This document shows, one piece after another, positions 1 through 9,199 of a stretch of 64,000 bases of DNA; position 1 is the stretch's first letter, and every line of letters begins with the position of its first letter. The translations under genes and the position numbers were made by a program. The stretch spans positions 62,001 to 126,000 of the forward strand of contig CBDCCU010000010.1 of the NCBI GenBank assembly GCA_965214955.1, read 5' to 3'. The notes beneath the pieces were generated by a model. The model had not been told where the DNA came from. It did not search any database and was given only the letters and a program-made list of their open reading frames with translations. The DNA is from Aliikangiella sp965214955 (GTDB taxonomy: Bacteria > Pseudomonadota > Gammaproteobacteria > Enterobacterales > Kangiellaceae).

Positions 1-1
1 A

Positions 2-286
2 ACGGGTTATTCCTCGATGTCACAATTAAGAGATATGCCAGTAGATGAGTTAAAAATTGATAAATCTTTTGTGATGGACATTCCAGAGAACTCTGGCAAC
101 AAAAAAATTGTCACCTCTACCGTATCATTAGCCCACAGCTTAGGACTATCTGTTGTTGCTGAGGGTGTGGAAACCGAAGCTTGCATATCATTTTTAAAGT
201 CAATTAATGTTGAATTAGGTCAAGGCTACTTTATAGCGAAACCTTTAGAGGCGAAAGCATTTGAACAATGGTTAAGCGAAAGATAA
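2..286 (+). CDS. EAL-domain c-di-GMP phosphodiesterase, C-terminal part only
   Basis: This is the 3' end of a gene that begins before the window; the frame is open from base 2. The visible residues match the last third of an EAL domain: the DELKIDKSF segment, which carries the conserved Lys of the active site, then VVAEGVETE and the QGYFIAKPL end motif. EAL domains hydrolyse cyclic di-GMP to pGpG in the cytoplasm. The N-terminal sensor and any GGDEF domain are outside the window, so whether it is a dual-domain protein cannot be said. Its last 19 bases overlap the start of the next gene, which suggests translational coupling. Confidence 0.85.
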   Translation, partial: TGYSSMSQLRDMPVDELKIDKSFVMDIPENSGNKKIVTSTVSLAHSLGLSVVAEGVETEACISFLKSINVELGQGYFIAKPLEAKAFEQWLSER

Positions 287-1515
287 TTAAACTAACATCG
301 CAATTTATTTTGGCTACTGCAATGAGCACTCATTTGGCTTTGGCAGAAACTAATATTAATTACAGCGTTGACATCAGTTATATAAACACTAATGTTTCTG
401 AGCCTTGGCTACAATCGTGGCAACAGCAAGGCACAGGTATTACTCGTTACGATGATACAACTAGTGCATTTGGACTACGGCAAGGCTTTTTTGAACTTAC
501 CAGCGAAGTATCAGATAATACTAACTTCAATTTCACCGCTTATGCTCATGAAGACGGTGAAGTTCATATTGGAATAACCGAAGCTTTCTTAACCTATAAA
601 CCGCTTTCGCCAGGCTGGCTTAAACGCTATAAATTTGGCGCATTCTACCCCGTATTTTCAACTGAAAACTCAGCCGCTGGATGGCAAAGCCCTTTCACTT
701 ATTCTTATTCTGCCATTAATAGCTGGATTGGCGAAGAACTAAGAGTTAACGGTGTTGAAGCCACCTTTACCCGCCTAGGAAGACGTTCAAGAAAAAACTA
801 CGACTTAAGCTTAGTTGGAGCTGTATATTTTGCCAATGATCCAATCGGCTCACTTTTAACTTGGCGTGGCTGGGCCATTCACGATAGACAAACCAAATTA
901 AATGAACGAGTAGAAATGGCTAACTACCCTTCAATTGATAACGAAAACTTTACCCAACCGAGTTGGGTTGAGCCTTTTACCGAAATTGACAATCGACTGG
1001 GTTATTACTTTGGCGTGCACTATAAAACCAAAAGAGAGCATGATATTCGACTTTATTGGTATGATAATTTAGGAAACCCAACGGAAATTGATAGCGATCA
1101 CCAATATAGTTGGCGAACAAAGTTTCTTTCGCTTGCATGGAAATATCAAATTAATGCTAGCACTCACTTACTCACTCAAGCTATGTACGGCTCAACCCTA
1201 ATGGGCACCAATGACATGGTTGAACTTGATATTGGCTCAATGTATGTAATGTTAAGCAAAAAAACTGACATTGGTCGCTTTAGCGCAAGAGTTGAGCGCT
1301 TTATTGTGAATGAACAAGATCGCTTTCCAAGTGATCCTAATGACAGTGATGGCAGTGCGATAACACTAGCTTGGCGAATGCCTATTTTTGAACATCACGA
1401 AATTGGAGTAGAATATTTGAGCGTTAACTCCTATAACGAAAATAGAGCCTTGTGGGGCTGGGAACAAGAAAATAGACAAAATCAATTGCAGTTAATCTTT
1501 CAGTTAAAAATGTAG
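268..1515 (+). CDS. putative outer-membrane beta-barrel (porin-like) protein
   Basis: A 415-residue protein with a Sec signal peptide (KR-rich start, hydrophobic stretch, likely cleavage after THLALA). The mature part has alternating polar/aromatic strands, many Tyr and Trp residues, and charged turns, as expected of an outer-membrane barrel. It has no recognisable catalytic motif. The ATG at 268 lies inside the 3' end of the EAL gene (19-bp overlap), so the two are probably co-translated. The last residues (LQLIFQLKM) do not end in the classic terminal Phe, although an aromatic residue lies close to the end. Pairing with a c-di-GMP enzyme suggests a surface function under second-messenger control, but this is inference. 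The specific substrate is unknown. Confidence 0.6.
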   Translation: MVKRKIIKLTSQFILATAMSTHLALAETNINYSVDISYINTNVSEPWLQSWQQQGTGITRYDDTTSAFGLRQGFFELTSEVSDNTNFNFTAYAHEDGEVHIGITEAFLTYKPLSPGWLKRYKFGAFYPVFSTENSAAGWQSPFTYSYSAINSWIGEELRVNGVEATFTRLGRRSRKNYDLSLVGAVYFANDPIGSLLTWRGWAIHDRQTKLNERVEMANYPSIDNENFTQPSWVEPFTEIDNRLGYYFGVHYKTKREHDIRLYWYDNLGNPTEIDSDHQYSWRTKFLSLAWKYQINASTHLLTQAMYGSTLMGTNDMVELDIGSMYVMLSKKTDIGRFSARVERFIVNEQDRFPSDPNDSDGSAITLAWRMPIFEHHEIGVEYLSVNSYNENRALWGWEQENRQNQLQLIFQLKM

Positions 1516-1555
1516 CAGTTAATCCCATTACACTGTTGGTTTATTAAGCGTTAAT

Positions 1556-4500
1556 TTAAATAATATTTTTTACCGAAAAAGGCTTAGAAAAGAAATAACC
1601 TTGTTGAAAATCTACACGATACTCTTTTAGCATTTGTGAAACCTCTTCGGTTTCTACTCCCTCACAAATTGAAGTAATATTGAGTTTTTTAGCCAATTTA
1701 ATAATCGACTGTACTATCGCCTGATTAAGTTTATCGGTGGTTAAGTTATTAGCAAAAGCCTTGTCTATTTTTATCACCTTTACGGGAATATTTCTAAGGT
1801 AAGCATAAGAGCTTAAGCCACTACCAAAATCATCTAAAGCAAATTGGCATCCCAAAGTATTAAGCTCATCAATCATACCTGTAGCAACACTGTAATTAGT
1901 GATAATCGAAGTTTCTGTAACTTCAAAACAAATGCTACTTGGTTTAACTTTATATTGCTTTAGTTTATTTTTAATAAATGATGCTAACTCACTTTGGCTA
2001 ATAGATTGACCAGACAAGTTAATTGCAATAACTTTTGCTTGTTGCAAGGTTTGTTTTTGTCCAATCAGCTTAAATGTATTTTCAATCATCCATTTATCTA
2101 TTTCATACATTAATTCAAATCGCTCTGCGGCAGGTATAAATTCATTGGGATATACTAGTTCACCATTTTCATTAAGTCTTAATAACACTTCAAAATGCTG
2201 ATCACTCACCGTTGATAATTGTTCGAAGTGAACAATAGGCTGAACATAAATTTCAAAATAATTATTTTTTAAAGCAGCCGCAATTCTTGGCACCCACAAT
2301 GTTTCATTTTTTATTTCATAATTAGTTTCTTCTAACTTCTTTGCAACAACACAATTTCTGCCTTGTCTTTTAGCTTCTAAACAAGCTTGATCAGCAATAG
2401 AAACAAGATCGCTATAGTCCATATCACCATAATCAATATTGTTTGTTTTAATTTCAATAAGTCCAATGCTTGCCGAAAGCTCAAATTCTTTATTGTCATA
2501 AACAAAACTTAAATGCTCAAATTTATTAAGGATTTTATTGGCTACCTTTTGACTACTCTGGAGGTCGCAATCTTGTAAAACAATAAAAAATTCATCACCG
2601 CCAAACCGCGCAACAATATCCGAACTTCGAGTTGATTCAACTAAAATGTTAGCGGCTTTTTTTAATGCTATATCACCTGCGTTATGGCCACAAGCATCGT
2701 TAATCACTTTAAATTTATCCAAATCAATGTACATTACCGATAGCATTAAATTCTTAAAGTCAACGCTGAGTATCTCTTTTAATTTATCAATCGTATATGA
2801 GCGGTTTTTTAGCCCACTCAAGCTATCATGAGACGCTTTATAAGCAAGCCTATCGCGATATTGTTTTTCTTGAGTAATGTCTTGAATAAAAAACATAACA
2901 TGTTGGTGATTATCATTTCTGATTGGCGCAATAACTAAGGAAATATCATAACCTTTAACCTTTTTATAACAGGTTAACTTTTGATTTTTCATTGCAATTG
3001 CTTTGTCATCAGATAAACATTGATGAATTAATTTGGATATTTTTTCTATTCCTTCAATATTTAAAATTTCGTCAATACTTTGGTTAATATAATGGTGGCG
3101 ATTATCAAGATTAAGTATTTTAGCCACCGCAGGATTAAGTGTTTTTATTAATCCTTGCTCATCAACAGTTATTACCCCGTCAGTCATAGTTGCTAAAGTT
3201 CTTTCTGCTAGCTCCTTTTGTTCGTGTAATTTTTTAAAAAGCAAATGCTTTTCAAATTCAGCAGAAATATTGGCAGCAAAGGCCGAAATAATAGAATGAA
3301 CTGATTGACTTAAATATTTCTGCTTAAAATACATTAGGGCTAAAGTTCCTAGTTTTTCGCCCTGACTATTTTCTAAAACATAACCAATATAAGTTTTAAC
3401 ACTAAATTTTGATAACAAAGCATACTTAGGAAAATTTTTGCTAAGTTTATCATCATAAAAAGCAGCCCCACGTTCAAGCACCTTTTCACATGGTGAGTCA
3501 GCCGCAGAATAAGAAATATTATCTAGCACTTTATTTTCGGATAAAATAAGCTGTGTTGTTAGCGTATTGTTAAGCTCTTGTGCCGCAGTCTTGGTTTGTG
3601 GCTGTTCAAAAAAAGCAACGGTAATTAAATCTGCATCACCAGCGCTTTTTAGTGATTTTAATATACTTTGCAAATAATGCTGAAAATTAACTTGGTTAAC
3701 CTTAGATAGTTTTTCAAGAGCATGCGTATTTTTTTTACGCTCTAAAACTTCAATCTTTAGCTGTTGGTTAATTATTCGCATTTGATGCCCTAACCACGCT
3801 AAAAATATGGCTAATAAAAGCACCATTAAAGCCAGCCCACTAAAGAAAAATCTTGCTGTGTTTCTTGCTTTTTCATTAGCGTTAATGGCCTCGCGCAAAA
3901 TGGCATTTGCATGAGCAACTAAATTAATGTAGCTTAATTTTCTATCGCTCTGTTTAACTAAAAAATAAGTTTTTTCTACCTTCTTAACATGTTTTTTTAG
4001 CAAATCTAACCATGCTTTATCTGTGATAGAAAAATCTATTTGCTCCAACCACAAATTAACTTCGCTACTCCAGTTTACATTAGACACTAGCGCATTATAA
4101 TTTAGCGCATTAGCCAACAGTTTTAATTGATTAGTACTATTTGGTATAGCATCTAAATAAATTTCATCGTTCCATAAAATACCAAAACTATAAATCAATG
4201 AATTTTTAATGATCGACATATCCGATTTAATATGTTCAATAATCAGCTTTTCTTGTTGATATTTATTGATAAGCTCATCAATTAAGGGAGTTAATACTTC
4301 ATTTTGTTGTAGATTCTGTAGCTGAAGAATATTTTGATCAATACGCTTTAAACTTATGCTAATTTGATCATAATTAACGTCAATACCTACTTTTAAATTA
4401 TTCAGAATAATATTTAAACCCTGCCTGTTCTCAACCAGTGTTTGTAACAGATCAATGGTATTATTGGTTTCTTTTTCTAAACTAGCGTAATTTAAACGGC

Positions 4501-4585
4501 TAACAACCGAACTAATTAAAAACACTAGTAGCAAGGGAAATATTATCCATTTCATTATTACAGGTAATTTGCTCTGGCTAGTCAT
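1556..4585 (-). CDS. membrane GGDEF/EAL sensor protein with periplasmic helical domain, GAF-like and PAS regions
   Basis: A 1009-residue dual c-di-GMP enzyme. The order is TM1 (about 11-30), an all-helical periplasmic domain resembling the DAHL type (31-240), TM2 (246-266), a GAF-like region (about 310-445), PAS (about 460-575), GGDEF (about 585-745) and EAL (about 765-1005). The GGDEF motif is intact at 662-666. An RxxD inhibitory site (RSSD, 653-656) lies five residues before it, so diguanylate cyclase activity with product inhibition is plausible. The EAL signature reads EVL (799-801), and DDFG (918-921), KIDKAF and CEGVE are kept, so phosphodiesterase activity is also plausible. Its ATG overlaps the end of the upstream di-heme peroxidase gene by 8 bp (ATGACTAG), indicating translational coupling. 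Which activity dominates cannot be read from sequence. Confidence 0.9.
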   Translation of the reverse strand: MTSQSKLPVIMKWIIFPLLLVFLISSVVSRLNYASLEKETNNTIDLLQTLVENRQGLNIILNNLKVGIDVNYDQISISLKRIDQNILQLQNLQQNEVLTPLIDELINKYQQEKLIIEHIKSDMSIIKNSLIYSFGILWNDEIYLDAIPNSTNQLKLLANALNYNALVSNVNWSSEVNLWLEQIDFSITDKAWLDLLKKHVKKVEKTYFLVKQSDRKLSYINLVAHANAILREAINANEKARNTARFFFSGLALMVLLLAIFLAWLGHQMRIINQQLKIEVLERKKNTHALEKLSKVNQVNFQHYLQSILKSLKSAGDADLITVAFFEQPQTKTAAQELNNTLTTQLILSENKVLDNISYSAADSPCEKVLERGAAFYDDKLSKNFPKYALLSKFSVKTYIGYVLENSQGEKLGTLALMYFKQKYLSQSVHSIISAFAANISAEFEKHLLFKKLHEQKELAERTLATMTDGVITVDEQGLIKTLNPAVAKILNLDNRHHYINQSIDEILNIEGIEKISKLIHQCLSDDKAIAMKNQKLTCYKKVKGYDISLVIAPIRNDNHQHVMFFIQDITQEKQYRDRLAYKASHDSLSGLKNRSYTIDKLKEILSVDFKNLMLSVMYIDLDKFKVINDACGHNAGDIALKKAANILVESTRSSDIVARFGGDEFFIVLQDCDLQSSQKVANKILNKFEHLSFVYDNKEFELSASIGLIEIKTNNIDYGDMDYSDLVSIADQACLEAKRQGRNCVVAKKLEETNYEIKNETLWVPRIAAALKNNYFEIYVQPIVHFEQLSTVSDQHFEVLLRLNENGELVYPNEFIPAAERFELMYEIDKWMIENTFKLIGQKQTLQQAKVIAINLSGQSISQSELASFIKNKLKQYKVKPSSICFEVTETSIITNYSVATGMIDELNTLGCQFALDDFGSGLSSYAYLRNIPVKVIKIDKAFANNLTTDKLNQAIVQSIIKLAKKLNITSICEGVETEEVSQMLKEYRVDFQQGYFFSKPFSVKNII

Positions 4586-5567
4586 TTCCAGTCAATTCCT
4601 TGTCGGTTAATGTACGAAGAAATTGAATAATTTTTTCTCTATCTTGTTTAGGAATGTTACGGCTCAATTGATACTTCCCCATAACGACTATAACATCATC
4701 TAAAGTTTCAACAGAGCCATCATGAAAGTATGGTGCAGTAAGCGCTACATTTCGTAGCGAAGGAACTCTAAAATAATAAGTATCACGTTTATTTTGGGTA
4801 ATATTGTAACGTCCCAAATCAGTGTCATTGATAGTGTTTTTTTCTTGCTCAAAATAATTTTCAAAAACCCCTAGTTTTTGAAAGCTATTGCCACCAATAT
4901 TTTTCCCTTGATGACAAGTTTTACAGCCGTAACTATTAAATAAGTGCAAACCTTCAATTTCAACCGCATTTAATGCCTGATGTTTACCATTTAAATAATC
5001 ATCATAGCGAGAGTTTGGCTTAGAAATTGATTTTAAATAATGTACTAGTGCATCAATAATGTTGCTATATTGAACACCATCTGCGTATAACTGCTTAAAA
5101 TGCTCTTTAACCTCAGTATTTAAAGACAGTTTTTTAATGATTGTGTCTTTATCTCCCCCATTGGCTTTTGGGGATCTTATTACTGCGTCAATAAGTTTTT
5201 CTATACTCGCATGTTCCCCTGTCCAGCCTATATTGAAATTATTGTAGGCGTGTAATATTGAGGGCGAATTAGTGGTTCTTTTTTCACCATTCATTCCCGA
5301 AGCAAGGGCAATATTATCATCACCACCATCTTTAATAATATGGCAAGTAGCACAGCTCTTACCTTCTTTTGCTGATAGTTCACTAGAATGAAAAAGATAC
5401 TGACCAAGTAATGCTTTTTGTTCTTGCTTTGATCCCTTTAGTTTTATTGATAAAGGTGCTTCTATTGATAAGGGCATTTCTGTTGATAAAGGCTCAAGCG
5501 CTACAGAATTAGCAATACTCGTTAACAGAAAAATAATGCAGATAAAAAGTTTGACTACAGATGGCAT
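4578..5567 (-). CDS. di-heme cytochrome c peroxidase family protein
   Basis: A 329-residue exported c-type cytochrome of the bacterial di-heme peroxidase/MauG family. A signal peptide (about 1-23) is followed by two heme-binding CxxCH motifs, CATCH in the N-terminal half and CKTCH in the middle. Family signatures near the end are VPSLRNVALTAPYFHDGS and VVMGKYQL, the latter with the Met expected to ligand the high-potential heme. The family reduces hydrogen peroxide in the periplasm with electrons from small cytochromes. Just after the signal peptide the protein has three copies of a hexapeptide (PLSTEM, PLSIEA, PLSIKL), encoded by an 18-bp tandem array. The gene's stop overlaps the start of the GGDEF/EAL gene, so the two form an operon, perhaps linking peroxide or redox state to c-di-GMP (inference). 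Confidence 0.88.
   Translation of the reverse strand: MPSVVKLFICIIFLLTSIANSVALEPLSTEMPLSIEAPLSIKLKGSKQEQKALLGQYLFHSSELSAKEGKSCATCHIIKDGGDDNIALASGMNGEKRTTNSPSILHAYNNFNIGWTGEHASIEKLIDAVIRSPKANGGDKDTIIKKLSLNTEVKEHFKQLYADGVQYSNIIDALVHYLKSISKPNSRYDDYLNGKHQALNAVEIEGLHLFNSYGCKTCHQGKNIGGNSFQKLGVFENYFEQEKNTINDTDLGRYNITQNKRDTYYFRVPSLRNVALTAPYFHDGSVETLDDVIVVMGKYQLSRNIPKQDREKIIQFLRTLTDKELTGND
5439..5492. repeat. 18-bp in-frame tandem repeat, 3 copies
   Basis: Three consecutive 18-bp units inside the 5' end of the di-heme peroxidase gene encode the hexapeptides PLSTEM, PLSIEA and PLSIKL. The array lies between the signal peptide and the heme domain, where length variation would be tolerated. Confidence 0.75.
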
Positions 5568-5743
5568 AAAATAATAGCTTATTACAAAATTAAACAGTGG
5601 GAATTATCTATAACTTATTGATATTTAATCATAGACCATAACTCATCCTATTGACAAAATTCATCATAATCAATGTGAAGGTTTACTCAAAATACAGTGG
5701 TTTGCTAACTTGTTTAAATCACTCAGCTCAAAAAAAGAGCGTA

Positions 5744-5875
5744 TATCCCCATTCTCCTTCAAGATATTTGTTTCAGTGTTCAACCAAAAAACTTGAATGA
5801 AACTGCGCATTAATGACTCAAATAGGATGGCTTACTGTTTTGCTGAAACAAGCATCTTGAAGGAGAACAGGTATA
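5744..5875. mobile_element. MITE-like inverted-repeat element, about 132-bp copy
   Basis: A non-coding element bounded by terminal inverted repeats. The left end is degenerate (TATCCCCATTCTCCTTCAAG). The right end is close to the family consensus, whose outer 20 bases read TATACCCGTTCTCCTTCAAG. Internal sequence (GTTTCAG at the left, GGCTTACTG and TGCTGAAAC at the right) resembles that of the longer copies at 22960 and 52557. No coding capacity. It sits in the 395-bp gap between the peroxidase gene and the M16 peptidase gene; the rest of that gap (5568-5743) shows no gene. Confidence 0.75.
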
Positions 5876-5904
5876 AACTGTACCACTACAAACTAACAAC
5901 GAAA

Positions 5905-5932
5905 AAAGCCAGCAAATAAATTTACTGGCTTA
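5905..5932 (-). terminator. Rho-independent terminator of the M16 peptidase gene
   Basis: Read on the minus strand, AAGCCAG...CTGGCTT forms a stem of about 10 bp (with one G-U pair) followed by a run of six T residues. It lies about 30 bp after the M16 peptidase stop codon. Confidence 0.8.
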
Positions 5933-5962
5933 AAACTACCTTTAATATAGCTTATTCAAAGA

Positions 5963-8833
5963 TTACTTTTGATAAGTCATACTTTTATGCAATGAAGATA
6001 GATCTTTAATTTCCTTTTCGGATTTAAGTTTAGCAAATGGTTTATCTTGGAATTTGCTGCCTCTTAGCTGAACAGAAAGCCTTGCTGCATCGTCATTAAC
6101 AATGGTTTCTTTATAAAAGGTTTTTATGTCTTCTAAAGTTACCTTTTCAACCTCTGCAATTAATTCTTGGCGAGTATTAAAGTTCCAGTTTTCCTGATAC
6201 CAATCAGATAACATTGGCGCTTGCTCTTCACTTAAATTTTTTGGTTTTTCTTTAAGTGCAACTAACACGCTATTTTTAAGTTTTGCAAACTCTTCTGCAG
6301 TAACCGCATCAAGTTTTTTTGCATATTCTTGCTTAAAACTATCAAATCGCTCTTGCATTGCCACTACATCCTTAACTGGTGTTTGAATTGCAAAACCAAC
6401 CGCCGTGTAATCTTTAATTTGGGTTCTAAAACCAGTAACAGCATAAGCAAGTTGCTCTTCTGTTCTTAGTGTTTCAAATGTATTAGTTTGCAAGTGGCTT
6501 TGTAAAACGCGCCCTCTTGCCTCTTGTTTTAAGCTTGGCTCTGGGTGAACTCTCACATCATAAAGCGCCACATCAGCAACATCGAGATCTTTTTTCAATG
6601 ATAAGGTTTCACCCGCTTTAGGCTTCCAATATTGAGTTCTAACATAATCAGTCGTTTTACGATTTTCTGGTAATGACTTTTCTACTTGTTTAACAAAGTA
6701 ATTCACATCTTTTTTGTTATAGTTACCAAACGCAAAAGCACGAATTTGATTGTTGGCTAACACTTCATCCATAAAAAATGCTAAATCTTCAGATTTTAGC
6801 TTTTTAGCTGCTTTAACTAAATCATCATTGCTGTAGCCCGCGCTGTTAATCACACTATTGGATGCACCAAACAATTGATAAATTGGAAATTGTTTTTCTT
6901 GGTTTTTTACACCGCGTACATAGCGATCAACGGCTTGCTCAAAGCTCACAGGATCAACTTTAAACTTCATGGCTTTTAAGCCACGCTCTAACAATAGGGC
7001 TTGCTTGTCGGTAAAACCACTAACGGCCAGTTCTAACCCATTAGAAGCGCCAATAGTTAACCCCATACCAGCAATAGATGCTTCGGTAGTTAATGCACTT
7101 TGTTTTAAACGGAATAAATCAGCCCAAATTGAAAATAAAATTTGTCCATCAATACCTTTTTGTCTTTCGGGGCTATTAAAGAACACTCTTAAAACGCCTT
7201 TAGGTTGATTTTTAAAGGCTTGCGAAGGATATTGCCAAACTTTAATGCCTTTGCTGTCATAAACCACTTCTGGTTTTTGCTGTTTGTTATCTAGCGATTT
7301 TAAAGCAAAATTTTCAGGCAGTAAGGTATTTACTTTAGGTAATGATAAAGCAAAGCTAGGTTTGTTTTTCCAGCTCTCAATTTCTTTTTTGTCAATATCA
7401 ACGATTTTATATTTGCCATCATAAAAATGCATACTCTTATCCGACGGCTCTTCTTTGCTCACATACCAAATTCGTAAAGTTTCTGGCGTTAATTGATTTA
7501 ACACGTTTTGAATTGATTGAGCGTCAAACTTTTCGTAAGTATAAGGCGCGGCAATAACATCTTGCACAGGATAAACTTGCATTTGTCCTGCTAAGCTCGA
7601 CACATAGCCAAAAGCATTACCTTTTTCTAAAAATCTAAATTGGTTGTTTAATGATGTTTTAATTTCTTTGAAATACTTTTTATCAACACCATTTTTACGA
7701 ATTTTTTCAATGTAATTCATGATAACGCTAGTAATTTTTTCGCGCTGTTTCATACCCGCATCAGTAAGTCCAACCTGAATAGAAAAACTACCATAGTTAC
7801 CATAATGTGCTGGGGTTGCCGAAGAATTTAAGCTAGAAATTAACCCTGCCTTTTTAAGCTCAAATGATGGTGTACCTGGCATTTCACTGCCAATTAAGTA
7901 GGAAAGATAACGATTAGGTTTGGTTAAATAGTCATTGCTATTATTTTTAATCGTAAAATCAATCAGTAGCTGTTTAATGTCTTGGTTAGGCACATAGTGA
8001 ATACGTTTACCACCAAGTTTTGCAAAATTTAATTGATTAGATACCGAAGGTTTTTCAATTGACTTGTTTTTAATGCTAGCAAAATGATGCACAGCCATTT
8101 TTTTCATGTCTTTAAGTGGTAAATTAGAAACTAAAGCCACCTTCATAATATTGGATGAATAATACTGATTATAAAAATCCACTGTTTGAGGATGAAGTTT
8201 AGAATGTTCTTTATCACCTAAAGTCTCAAGATTACCAATTAAAAAACGGTTAGCTGGGTGATCACCCATCATGCTACGGTTGAGCTTATACATACCAAAA
8301 AAGTCCATTTCTCGGCGCATAGACCATTCTGCATTAACCGCATTTTTTTCTTTGTCGGTATATTCGGGGTAAAGTTTGGCAGTTTTAAAAAAGTCTGAGA
8401 AACGATCAAGCGCTTCGTCAAATGCATCATTATTAATTTCAAACATATAGTTGGTAATATCTAACCAGGTGTATGCATTTGATGATCCGCCATTTTTAGA
8501 CATAAACTTGCTATAGCCAGTTACATCAGGATACTTTTCGGTTCCCATAAATAGCATATGTTCTAAATAATGTGCCATGCCCTGCTGGCTCATAGGATCA
8601 TGTAATAATCCAACACCAACACTTAATGCTGCTGCCGATTTATCTACCGTTGGATCCGATACCAAAACAATGGTGATACCATTATCGAGCGTAATTGCTT
8701 GATAGTCTCGCTTATCATTTGGACTCACCTTAACTTCGGTTTCTACAGTATAAGCATGAGATGGCGATGTAATGGTTGCAGAACCAGCTAAAATAACTGC
8801 TGCAGACAGTGTTTTTAGGACAATGTTTTTCAT
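5963..8833 (-). CDS. M16 family zinc metallopeptidase, pitrilysin/insulinase type
   Basis: A 956-residue exported peptidase of the pitrilysin (protease III) family. A signal peptide (about 1-27, ending SHA) precedes the catalytic half. The inverted zinc motif HxxEH is at residues 88-92 (HYLEH), and the distal zinc ligand Glu is about E169 in NAVNAEW, at the usual spacing of about 77. The length fits the four-domain single-chain form (E. coli PtrA is 962 residues), with an inactive C-terminal half. It should degrade small peptides in the periplasm. It is transcribed alone, with its own terminator at 5905-5932. A 15-bp palindrome (TAATGCTTAGCATTA, 8869-8883) lies 36-50 bp upstream of the ATG and may be an operator. 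Confidence 0.92.
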   Translation of the reverse strand: MKNIVLKTLSAAVILAGSATITSPSHAYTVETEVKVSPNDKRDYQAITLDNGITIVLVSDPTVDKSAAALSVGVGLLHDPMSQQGMAHYLEHMLFMGTEKYPDVTGYSKFMSKNGGSSNAYTWLDITNYMFEINNDAFDEALDRFSDFFKTAKLYPEYTDKEKNAVNAEWSMRREMDFFGMYKLNRSMMGDHPANRFLIGNLETLGDKEHSKLHPQTVDFYNQYYSSNIMKVALVSNLPLKDMKKMAVHHFASIKNKSIEKPSVSNQLNFAKLGGKRIHYVPNQDIKQLLIDFTIKNNSNDYLTKPNRYLSYLIGSEMPGTPSFELKKAGLISSLNSSATPAHYGNYGSFSIQVGLTDAGMKQREKITSVIMNYIEKIRKNGVDKKYFKEIKTSLNNQFRFLEKGNAFGYVSSLAGQMQVYPVQDVIAAPYTYEKFDAQSIQNVLNQLTPETLRIWYVSKEEPSDKSMHFYDGKYKIVDIDKKEIESWKNKPSFALSLPKVNTLLPENFALKSLDNKQQKPEVVYDSKGIKVWQYPSQAFKNQPKGVLRVFFNSPERQKGIDGQILFSIWADLFRLKQSALTTEASIAGMGLTIGASNGLELAVSGFTDKQALLLERGLKAMKFKVDPVSFEQAVDRYVRGVKNQEKQFPIYQLFGASNSVINSAGYSNDDLVKAAKKLKSEDLAFFMDEVLANNQIRAFAFGNYNKKDVNYFVKQVEKSLPENRKTTDYVRTQYWKPKAGETLSLKKDLDVADVALYDVRVHPEPSLKQEARGRVLQSHLQTNTFETLRTEEQLAYAVTGFRTQIKDYTAVGFAIQTPVKDVVAMQERFDSFKQEYAKKLDAVTAEEFAKLKNSVLVALKEKPKNLSEEQAPMLSDWYQENWNFNTRQELIAEVEKVTLEDIKTFYKETIVNDDAARLSVQLRGSKFQDKPFAKLKSEKEIKDLSSLHKSMTYQK

Positions 8834-9199
8834 AGGATTCCTTTGTTTTTTAGTTCGCTGTTAATCTCTAATGCTTAGCATTAATTATCTATACAGCATT
8901 TGAAAATTTGGCATTATTATAAAAGTAATTTCAAGTAAAAGTGATGGCGAATTGTTTCACAATGTTTACAAATCATAAAAGTGTGAATATTACCAAAATT
9001 TATTTGTACTTATTCAAAATATTTAGCCGTTAAAATAATGATTATTAAATGCGAGATTTACCGATCTACCCACTCTCCTTCAAAATTCACGATCATCAAA
9101 TCAAAAGCATGCATCTTGAAAGAGAGCGGCTATAATAGCTGACAATTAAACAATATAAAGTTATTCTTAAATGAGTTACCTTTGAGAATTTTCTAATCC
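8834..9199. other. 366-bp divergent intergenic region
   Basis: This gap separates the divergently transcribed M16 peptidase and binding-protein genes and must hold both promoters. It contains the perfect palindrome TAATGCTTAGCATTA (8869-8883) and a short degenerate copy of the MITE-like element (9067-9134). I see no open reading frame or RNA gene. Confidence 0.6.
9067..9134. mobile_element. degenerate minimal copy of the MITE-like element, about 68 bp
   Basis: The left arm TACCCACTCTCCTTCAA and right arm GCATCTTGAAAGAGAGCGGC are imperfect versions of the same terminal inverted repeat found at 5744, 22960 and 52557. They are separated by only about 25 bp. This looks like an internally deleted, decayed copy lying just upstream of the binding-protein gene. 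Confidence 0.6.
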
